DNA of 8,382 bases, from NCBI GenBank assembly GCA_020851835.1, contig JADZBZ010000026.1, positions 1 to 8,382 of the forward strand. The letters are read 5' to 3'. A program made the translations under genes and the position numbers. The DNA comes from Acidobacteriota bacterium (GTDB lineage Bacteria > Acidobacteriota > Vicinamibacteria > Vicinamibacterales > UBA2999). The notes below the pieces were generated by a model. The model was not told the origin of the DNA. It did not search any database and worked only from the letters and a program-made list of their open reading frames with translations. Position 1 is the first letter of the stretch. Each line of letters starts with the position of its first letter. Shown in pieces: positions 1 through 8,382 of the stretch.

Positions 1-397
1 AGCGAAATGTCGAGCAGGTGGCCGATACGGCTCGGCAGGCCCTTGAAGAACCAGACGTGGCTCACCGGGGTCGCCAGCTTGATGTGGCCCAGCCGCTCGC
101 GGCGGACCTTGGCCTGCGTCACCTCGACGCCGCACTTGTCGCAGATCACGCCGCGATGCTTCATGCGCTTGTACTTGCCGCACAGGCATTCCCAGTCGGT
201 GATCGGCCCGAAGATCTTGGCGCAGAACAAGCCGTCGCGTTCAGGCTTGAAGGTGCGGTAGTTGATCGTTTCCGGCTTGGTCACCTCGCCGAACGACCAC
301 TGCTCGATCTTCTCCGGCGACGCCAGACTGATCCGGATCGCGTCGAAGTCGGCGCGCAGGGTGGTCTTGGCGTCGGTGAAGCTTGGTCTCATGTTCA

Positions 398-398
<1 letters not shown>
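1..398 (-). CDS. rpoC: RNA polymerase beta' subunit, N-terminal part (partial)
   Basis: Largest subunit of the core RNA polymerase; the window holds only its first 132 residues, and the gene runs off the left edge. Translation of the minus strand gives the classic beta' opening: the block IRISLASPEKIEQWSFGEVT, then KPETINYRTFKPERDGLFC at residues 41-59, and the zinc-binding domain with Cys71, Cys73, Cys86 and Cys89 (CxC-x12-CxxC), followed by VRRERLGHIKLATPVSH. All four zinc ligands are present. The catalytic NADFDGD motif lies outside the window. The start ATG at 396-398 shares one base with the rpoB stop (TGATG), which suggests translational coupling. A second in-frame ATG at 390-392 sits nine bases after a GGAGGG ribosome-binding site and may be the true start; the first has a spacing of only three bases. 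Identity is certain; the exact start is not. Confidence 0.97.
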
Positions 399-4693
<4,295 letters not shown>

Positions 4694-4731
4694 GCTGTGC
4701 TCGAGGGCCGGGGCCAAGGCCAAAGACGCGC

Positions 4732-4759
4732 CGGGCACCGGAGCCCTTCCCGGTGCCCG
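4732..4759 (-). promoter_or_regulatory. Perfect hairpin in the rplL-rpoB spacer, attenuator-like
   Basis: The transcript would form a perfect 10-bp GC-rich stem (arms 4750-4759 and 4732-4741) with an eight-base loop. It lies between the rplL stop and the rpoB ATG. The bases after it (GCGCGTCTTTGG) contain no real U-run, so it is not a full intrinsic terminator. E. coli has a partial terminator and an RNase III site in the corresponding spacer, so attenuation or RNA processing that sets the ratio of stalk protein to polymerase is a reasonable inference. The stem itself is seen directly. Confidence 0.6.
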
Positions 4760-4786
4760 TCCATCCCGAGGTCCGACGATCGAGAC

Positions 4787-5173
4787 CTACTTGATCTCGA
4801 CCTTCGCGCCAGCGTCCTCGAACTTCTTCTTGATCGCCGCGGCCTCATCCTTGGCCACGGCTTCCTTGATCGGCTTGGGCGCGCTCTCGACCAGGTCCTT
4901 GGCCTCCTTGAGACCCAGGCTGGTGACCTCGCGGACCGCCTTGATCACGTTGATCTTGTTGCTGCCCACTTCGGTCAGCATCACCGTGAACTCGGTCTGC
5001 TCCTCGGCCACTGGCGCGCCGCCACCCCCCATCATCGGCATCCCCATCATGGGCATGGCCGCCGCCGCGGTCACGCCGAGCTCGGACTCGAGCGCCTTGA
5101 CGAGCTGCGACAGCTCCATCACGCTGATGCCCTTGATGTAGTCGATCACCTGCTGCTGGTTCACTTCGGCCAT
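4787..5173 (-). CDS. rplL: 50S ribosomal protein L7/L12
   Basis: Stalk protein of the large ribosomal subunit, present as several dimers on L10, which recruits and activates the translational GTPases EF-Tu, EF-G, IF2 and RF3. The 128 residues show an N-terminal dimerisation helix region (about 1-33), a flexible hinge (about 35-59) and the globular factor-binding domain from EFTVMLTEVGSNKINVIKAV onward, with the family signature LGLKEAKDLVESAPKPIKEA and the ending AGAKVEIK. The length is normal. The hinge is unusual: two tandem MPMMG units put six methionines at positions 40-48, followed by GGGG. A clear AAGGAG ribosome-binding site (5183-5188) stands nine bases before the ATG. It follows rplJ after 46 bases, as usual. 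Confidence 0.98.
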   Translation of the reverse strand: MAEVNQQQVIDYIKGISVMELSQLVKALESELGVTAAAAMPMMGMPMMGGGGAPVAEEQTEFTVMLTEVGSNKINVIKAVREVTSLGLKEAKDLVESAPKPIKEAVAKDEAAAIKKKFEDAGAKVEIK

Positions 5174-5219
5174 TGCTCTCTGCTCCTTGAGAAACCCGTC
5201 GTCGATCCGGCGAATATGT

Positions 5220-5747
5220 CTACGATGACTTGCGCTGCTGTTCGGCCTGCGCGAGCACGCTCATCAGGTCGCGGGGCACGGCGTTCAGTACGCGCACCAG
5301 GTTGGTAGCGGGGCCCTGCAACACGGCCAAGAACCTCGCGTAGAGTTCGGGCCTGCCCGGCAGGCTGGCCAGCTCGGTCACCTCGGCGGCCTGGATGGAC
5401 TGGCCCTGCACGACCGCGGCCTTGATCTGCATCGCGGGCGCGTTCTTCATGAACGCCGTCAGCGTCTTGGCCATGGCCACCGGATCGGCAGCCGTGTAGG
5501 CCACCGCCGTCGTGCCCTCGAAGTGCGAGGTGAGAATCTCGAACTTCGTCCCCTTCAACGCACGTCTGGCGAGCGTGTTCTTGACGACCTTGTAGCCGGC
5601 CTTCGCCTTCCGCAACTCGCGGCGCAGGTCGGTCACCTGAGGCACGTTGATGCCCTTGTAGTCGACGAGAATGGCCGCGTCGGCACCCTCGAAGACGCCG
5701 GCGAGCGCGGCCAGCTCGGTTTCCTTCTCGGCTCGTGAAACTGCCAT
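5220..5747 (-). CDS. rplJ: 50S ribosomal protein L10
   Basis: L10 anchors the stalk: its N-terminal domain binds 23S rRNA next to L11, and its C-terminal helix carries L12 dimers. The protein has 175 residues, slightly longer than the 165 of E. coli. Recognisable parts are the opening MAVSRAEKETELAALAGVF, the block AILVDYKGI near 25-33, and GYKVVKNTLARRAL at 51-64, which is the strongest family match. The C-terminal stretch from about residue 146 (PATNLVRVLNAVPRDLMSVL) is helix-prone and long enough for about two L12 dimers, which is an inference. The ATG has a GGGGAG ribosome-binding site 11 bases upstream. The gap to rplA is only 21 bases, so a separate long leader for autoregulation is absent. 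Confidence 0.97.
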   Translation of the reverse strand: MAVSRAEKETELAALAGVFEGADAAILVDYKGINVPQVTDLRRELRKAKAGYKVVKNTLARRALKGTKFEILTSHFEGTTAVAYTAADPVAMAKTLTAFMKNAPAMQIKAAVVQGQSIQAAEVTELASLPGRPELYARFLAVLQGPATNLVRVLNAVPRDLMSVLAQAEQQRKSS

Positions 5748-5768
5748 GATTCTCGTTCTCCCCGGCGC

Positions 5769-6473
5769 CTAGCGCTTCGCCGCGGCTTCCACGCGGGTCT
5801 CGTCCACGCGGACGCCCGGGCCCATGGTCGAGGACACGGTGATGCTGCGCAGATACTTTCCCTTCGCGGCCGACGGCTTCGCGCGGACGATGCTGTCGAG
5901 CAGCGCTGACGCGTTCTCGATGAGGTTCTCGGGGGGGAACGACAACTTCCCCACCGGGGCGTGCACGATGCCGGTCTTGTCCACGCGGAACTCGACCTTG
6001 CCCGCCTTGATTTCCTTGACGGCTTGCGCGACGTTCGGCGTCACGGTCCCCGTCTTCGGGTTCGGCATCAGCCCGCGCGGGCCGAGCACCTTGCCGAGCT
6101 TGCCCACCGAGCGCATCATGTCGGGCGTGGCCACCACGGCCTCGAAGTCCACCCAGCCGCCGCCAATCCGCTCCACCAACTCATCGCCGCCCACCAGGTC
6201 GGCGCCAGCCTCCTCGGCTTCCTTCTGCTTGTCGGCGCCGGCAATCACGATGACCCGCTTGGACTTCCCCAGGCCGTGCGGCAGCACGACCGTGCCGCGC
6301 ACCATCTGGTCGGCATGCTTGGGGTCCACCCCCAGACGGATCGACAACGCGACGGTCTCGTCGAACTTGGCGAACTTGATCTTCTGGAGGAGCGGAACCG
6401 CCTCGTCGAGGGCGTACGGCCGATCCTCGACCTGCTCTTTCGCCGACGTGTACTTCCTGCCGTGAGTAGCCAT
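5769..6473 (-). CDS. rplA: 50S ribosomal protein L1
   Basis: L1 forms the mobile arm at the ribosomal E site that helps release deacylated tRNA, and in many bacteria it represses its own mRNA. The 234 residues match the family length. The hallmark GKLGKVLGPRGLMPNPKTGT is intact near residues 127-146, preceded by LGVDPKHADQMVRGTVVLPHG near 47-67 in the first domain, and the C-terminal return of domain I includes YLRSITVSSTMGPGVRVD. The ATG follows the rplK TAA by seven bases; the stop codon itself contributes to a weak AAGG ribosome-binding site, so translation is probably coupled to rplK. The gene ends with EAAAKR and TAG. Confidence 0.98.
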   Translation of the reverse strand: MATHGRKYTSAKEQVEDRPYALDEAVPLLQKIKFAKFDETVALSIRLGVDPKHADQMVRGTVVLPHGLGKSKRVIVIAGADKQKEAEEAGADLVGGDELVERIGGGWVDFEAVVATPDMMRSVGKLGKVLGPRGLMPNPKTGTVTPNVAQAVKEIKAGKVEFRVDKTGIVHAPVGKLSFPPENLIENASALLDSIVRAKPSAAKGKYLRSITVSSTMGPGVRVDETRVEAAAKR

Positions 6474-6480
6474 AAACGCC

Positions 6481-6906
6481 TTACTGGATGACGTCGAGTC
6501 CCATCGATCGCGCTGCGCCCGCCACCGTCCTCACCGCGGCCTCCAACGACTCGCAGTTGAGGTCGGGCATCTTCTGTTTCGCGATCTCCTCGACCTGCTT
6601 CGCCGTGACCGTGCCCACCTTGTTGCGGTTGGGTTCGGCCGATCCCTTCGCGATGTTGGCGGCGCGCTTGAGCAGCACGGCCGCCGGCGGCGTCTTGGTG
6701 ATGAACGTGTAGGACCGGTCCGAGTAGATGGTCACCACCACGGGGATGATGAGCCCATCGTCCTTGGCCGTCCTCGCGTTGAACGTCTTGCAGAAGTCCA
6801 TGATGTTCACGCCGTGGGGGCCGAGGGCCGTGCCCACGGGCGGTGCCGGCGTGGCCTTGCCCGCCGGAATCTGGAGCTTCACGAAGCCTTGAACCTTCTT
6901 CGCCAT
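6481..6906 (-). CDS. rplK: 50S ribosomal protein L11
   Basis: L11 binds the GTPase-associated centre of 23S rRNA (helices 43-44) beside L10 and is the contact point for thiopeptide antibiotics and for RelA-type stringent signalling. The 141 residues open with MAKKVQGFVKLQIPAGKA and include GVNIMDFCKTFNART in the N-terminal domain and NKVGTVTAKQVEEIA in the rRNA-binding C-terminal domain. Two details differ from the usual family sequence. Position 26, commonly Pro in PPVGPALG, is Thr here, and the C-terminal signature usually read GTARSMG is GAARSMG, with Ala131. The start codon has only a weak ribosome-binding site (GAAAGCG region). The 42-base gap to nusG shows no promoter that I can recognise. 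Confidence 0.98.
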   Translation of the reverse strand: MAKKVQGFVKLQIPAGKATPAPPVGTALGPHGVNIMDFCKTFNARTAKDDGLIIPVVVTIYSDRSYTFITKTPPAAVLLKRAANIAKGSAEPNRNKVGTVTAKQVEEIAKQKMPDLNCESLEAAVRTVAGAARSMGLDVIQ

Positions 6907-6948
6907 ACGTCGCTTTCATCGTCGCCGCGGCTGACGCCCGGCGCTCCC

Positions 6949-7491
6949 CTACAGCTTCTCTACCTGCAAAAAATCCAGTTCGACCGGCGTCGAACGCCCG
7001 AAGATGGTGACCATCACCTTCAGGGTGTTCTTGTCGGCGTTGACCTCGTCCACCATGCCGTTGAAGCTGGCGAACGGGCCCTCGTTGATCCGCACCTGAT
7101 CGCCCTTCTCGAACGAGTACTTCGGCTTGGGCTTCTCGGCAGCGGTCTTGACCTGATCGAGAATCTGCTCGACCTCCTCCTTGGTCAGAGGGGTCGGCTT
7201 GGCGCCCGCACCGACAAAGCCGGTAACCTTCGGCGTGTTCTTCACGACGTGCCACGCGTTGTCGGTCATGTTCATCTCGACCAGGAGGTAGCCGGGGAAG
7301 AAGCGCTTGGAGGACACCACCTTGCGCCCGCCCCGCATCTCCACCACGTCCTCGGTCGGAATGAGGATCTCGCCAATCTCCTCGCCCAGGCCGTACGCCT
7401 TCGCGCGCTCGCCGAGCGACTCGGCCACCTTGCGCTCGAAGCCGGAGTAGGTATGGACGATGTACCAGTGCTTGGTGACGTCGTCGGTCAT
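6949..7491 (-). CDS. nusG: Transcription antitermination/elongation factor NusG
   Basis: NusG rides on RNA polymerase, suppresses pausing, and links the enzyme to Rho or to the leading ribosome through S10. The 180 residues match the E. coli length. The NGN domain (about 7-95) shows KHWYIVHTYSGFERKVAE and the block SSKRFFPGYLLVEM at 60-73. The KOW domain (about 127-180) shows GDQVRINEGPFASFNG and IFGRSTPVELDFLQVEKL, including Phe164, which corresponds to the E. coli residue that contacts Rho and S10. An upstream in-frame GTG (7522-7524) would add 11 residues; the ATG at 7489-7491 is preferred because it has a GGGAG ribosome-binding site and overlaps the secE stop as ATGA, a typical coupling junction. 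Confidence 0.97.
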   Translation of the reverse strand: MTDDVTKHWYIVHTYSGFERKVAESLGERAKAYGLGEEIGEILIPTEDVVEMRGGRKVVSSKRFFPGYLLVEMNMTDNAWHVVKNTPKVTGFVGAGAKPTPLTKEEVEQILDQVKTAAEKPKPKYSFEKGDQVRINEGPFASFNGMVDEVNADKNTLKVMVTIFGRSTPVELDFLQVEKL

Positions 7492-7745
7492 ACCGCTCCC
7501 GCGCTGAATCGGTGGAGCACCCACTGGACGCCCGCGCTGAACATCAAGTCGACGCCGAACAGGTACAACCCGAAGAACACCGACGTCAGGATGACCACCA
7601 CCGTCGTCGCGTAGACTTCACGGCGCGTGGGCCAGGTCACGCGCTTCATCTCGCTGCGCACCAGTGAAAAGAACTCGCGCCACCGGCCCCACCAGCCGAG
7701 GGTGCCTTGCGCGTCGCCGGTCTGTTCTGTCGTCTCAGTTGCCAC
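7488..7745 (-). CDS. secE: Preprotein translocase subunit SecE
   Basis: SecE is the small essential clamp subunit of the SecYEG channel in the cytoplasmic membrane. The 85 residues are the short, single-span form found in most bacteria (E. coli has three spans). An amphipathic surface helix (about 21-35, RWREFFSLVRSEMKR) leads into the conserved VTWPTRREVYATT at 36-48, and one membrane segment follows at about 46-66. The start is GTG at 7743-7745, supported by a GAGGAA ribosome-binding site (7752-7757) with seven bases between. The stop TGA overlaps the nusG ATG. The gene begins 30 bases after the encoded CCA of tRNA-Trp, a conserved neighbour. Confidence 0.96.
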   Translation of the reverse strand: MATETTEQTGDAQGTLGWWGRWREFFSLVRSEMKRVTWPTRREVYATTVVVILTSVFFGLYLFGVDLMFSAGVQWVLHRFSAGAV

Positions 7746-7751
7746 TGCACG

Positions 7752-7757
7752 TTCCTC
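7752..7757 (-). promoter_or_regulatory. secE ribosome-binding site supporting a GTG start
   Basis: GAGGAA on the minus strand lies seven bases before the GTG at 7743-7745. No in-frame ATG stands nearby, and the conserved part of SecE begins well downstream, so this site decides the start. It sits in the 30-base segment between the tRNA 3' end and secE and so would remain on the mRNA after tRNA release. Confidence 0.7.
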
Positions 7758-7775
7758 GACCGCTCACGTCTGATC

Positions 7776-7851
7776 TGGCAGGCCAGGAGGGACTCGAACC
7801 CCCAGCCCCCGGTTTTGGAGACCGGTGCTCTACCAATTGAGCTACTGGCCT
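7776..7851 (-). tRNA. tRNA-Trp (anticodon CCA)
   Basis: Full cloverleaf of 73 bases plus an encoded CCA end. The acceptor stem is AGGCCAG pairing with CTGGCCT; the D arm is GCTC/GAGC; the anticodon stem is CCGGT/ACCGG around the loop CTCCAAA, giving anticodon CCA; the variable loop has five bases; and the T stem (GGGGG/CCCTC, one G-U pair) encloses TTCGAGT. The discriminator base is G, the usual identity element for bacterial tRNA-Trp. CCA is encoded at 7776-7778. Its place between rpmG and secE is conserved in many bacteria. It probably shares a transcript with its neighbours and is cut out by RNase P and 3' processing. Confidence 0.98.
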
Positions 7852-7865
7852 GTGCGTCCCGCCCG

Positions 7866-8015
7866 TTACTTCTGCTCCTTGTGCGGCGTGTGCTTGCGGC
7901 AGAAACGGCAGTACTTGCTCAGCTCGATGCGTTCGGTCGTCTTCTTCTTGTTCTTCGTCGTGCTGTAGTTACGGCGCTTGCACTCGCCACAGGCCATCTG
8001 GATGATGTCGCGCAT
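7866..8015 (-). CDS. rpmG: 50S ribosomal protein L33 (zinc-binding form)
   Basis: Small large-subunit protein near the E site, 49 residues, matching the family. The sequence opens MRDIIQMACGECKRRNYSTTK in family style, with Cys9 and Cys12, and the second pair YCRFC gives Cys36 and Cys39, so this is the zinc-retaining form. The ending RKHTPHKEQK is typical. A longer open frame starts 14 codons upstream (8055-8057), but that extension is unlike L33; the ATG at 8013-8015 has a GAGGAA ribosome-binding site (8023-8028) seven bases away. It ends 14 bases before the tRNA-Trp 5' end. Confidence 0.97.
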   Translation of the reverse strand: MRDIIQMACGECKRRNYSTTKNKKKTTERIELSKYCRFCRKHTPHKEQK

Positions 8016-8040
8016 GATCTGCTTCCTCGTCGGCGGACGC

Positions 8041-8096
8041 GAGACGGCACACGGCAAACGCCCGGTTACTCAGAGCGTTTCTCCGCCTGCCGCCTC
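8041..8096 (-). promoter_or_regulatory. Long imperfect hairpin filling the tuf-rpmG spacer
   Basis: The transcript of this spacer can fold into one long stem: an outer 9-bp helix (8088-8096 with 8041-8049, one G-U pair), then three base pairs (8085-8087 with 8053-8055) after a three-base bulge, then a 6-bp inner helix (8075-8080 with 8056-8061) after a four-base bulge, closing a 13-base loop. No U-run follows, so it is not an intrinsic terminator. It ends 12 bases before the rpmG ribosome-binding site. Its function is unknown; an mRNA processing or stability element for tuf is one possibility. Pairing was found by eye. Confidence 0.45.
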
Positions 8097-8104
8097 CCGA
8101 TGCC

Positions 8105-8382
8105 CTACTCGATGATCTCCGTGACCGTGCCGGCGCCCACAGTGCGCCCGCCCTCGCGAATCGCGAAGCGGGCGCCCTTTTCGAGAGCCACCGGCGCGAT
8201 CAGCTCGGCTGAAATCTGCGTGTTGTCGCCGGGCATGATCATCTCGACTCCCTCACCCAGGTGCAGCGAGCCGGTCACGTCGGTCGTCCGGATGTAGAAC
8301 TGAGGGCGGTAACCGTTGAAGAACGGCGTGTGGCGGCCGCCCTCGTCCTTCGACAGGACGTAGACCTCGGCCTTGAACTTCG
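8105..8382 (-). CDS. tuf: Elongation factor Tu, C-terminal part (partial)
   Basis: EF-Tu brings aminoacyl-tRNA to the ribosomal A site as a GTP complex. The window holds the last 91 residues and the TAG stop; the remainder, including the GTPase domain, lies beyond the right edge. This is domain 3, which contacts tRNA and the switch region. Family blocks are KFKAEVYVLSKDEGGRHTPF, FFNGYRPQFYIRTTDVTG, GVEMIMPGDN and RFAIREGGRTVGAG, with the ending TVTEIIE. No frameshift or odd residue is seen. Whether the genome has a second tuf copy cannot be judged here. In transcription order it is the first gene of the window, and 89 bases separate it from rpmG. Confidence 0.97.
   Translation of the reverse strand, partial: KFKAEVYVLSKDEGGRHTPFFNGYRPQFYIRTTDVTGSLHLGEGVEMIMPGDNTQISAELIAPVALEKGARFAIREGGRTVGAGTVTEIIE

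Noticed and set aside
4694..4738. Longer RpoB start at the GTG at 4736-4738
   Set aside because: The added 15 residues are unlike RpoB N-termini and the GTG lies in the arm of a stable hairpin, though the loop has a Shine-Dalgarno-like GAAGGG. Not fully excluded.
6907..6948. Possible L1 operator in the leader of rplK
   Set aside because: The spacer has a short CGTC/GACG pairing and a GATGAAA string, but I could not match it to a known L1-binding structure with confidence.
6245..7255. 336-codon minus-strand frame across rplA, rplK and nusG
   Set aside because: It is an out-of-frame shadow of three conserved genes and has no family resemblance.
7492..7524. Longer NusG start at the upstream GTG
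   Set aside because: It adds 11 non-conserved residues and overlaps secE coding; the ATG in the ATGA junction has the better ribosome-binding site and gives the family length.
8016..8057. Extension of L33 by 14 residues
   Set aside because: The extension lies over the spacer and the rpmG ribosome-binding site, and L33 proteins normally start at the MRDII-like position.

Overview
This window holds one tightly packed block of translation and transcription genes, all read from the minus strand, so the biological order runs from the right end to the left: tuf (3' end only), rpmG, tRNA-Trp(CCA), secE, nusG, rplK, rplA, rplJ, rplL, rpoB, rpoC (5' end only). This is the widely conserved bacterial tuf-secE-nusG-rplKAJL-rpoBC arrangement. 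No gene on the plus strand can be supported, and there is no mobile element, CRISPR array or foreign-looking segment. No gap between genes exceeds 93 bases.

The organism is a high-GC bacterium. The best guess is Acidobacteriota, possibly near Vicinamibacteria. The argument rests on the RpoB protein: it carries an eight-cysteine insertion near its N-terminus and a second insertion of about 40 residues near E. coli position 600, a combination I associate from memory with acidobacterial RpoB. This is inference; no search was run.

Layout by region. 8105-8382: last 91 residues of EF-Tu. 8016-8104: spacer almost filled by a long imperfect hairpin. 7866-8015: ribosomal protein L33 with an intact zinc knuckle. 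7776-7851: tRNA-Trp with encoded CCA. 6949-7745: secE and nusG, joined by an ATGA overlap. 4787-6906: the ribosomal stalk and L1-arm genes rplK, rplA, rplJ and rplL, with gaps of 7, 21 and 46 bases. 4694-4786: spacer with a perfect 10-bp hairpin before rpoB. 398-4693: rpoB. 1-398: start of rpoC, overlapping the rpoB stop by one base.

The genes work together in protein synthesis and RNA synthesis. EF-Tu delivers aminoacyl-tRNA to a ribosome whose GTPase-binding stalk is L10 and L12, seated beside L11. L1 forms the tRNA exit arm. NusG couples the polymerase built from RpoB and RpoC to the leading ribosome, and SecE is the small essential subunit of the protein-export channel. No intrinsic terminator is visible, so read-through from tuf to rpoC is possible, with processing at the embedded tRNA.

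I see no new biological system here. The points most worth following up are the RpoB double zinc-ribbon insertion and its resemblance to the RpoC zinc-binding domain, the two spacer hairpins, a Thr at L11 position 26 where thiopeptide-binding Pro is usual, and a methionine-rich L12 hinge.
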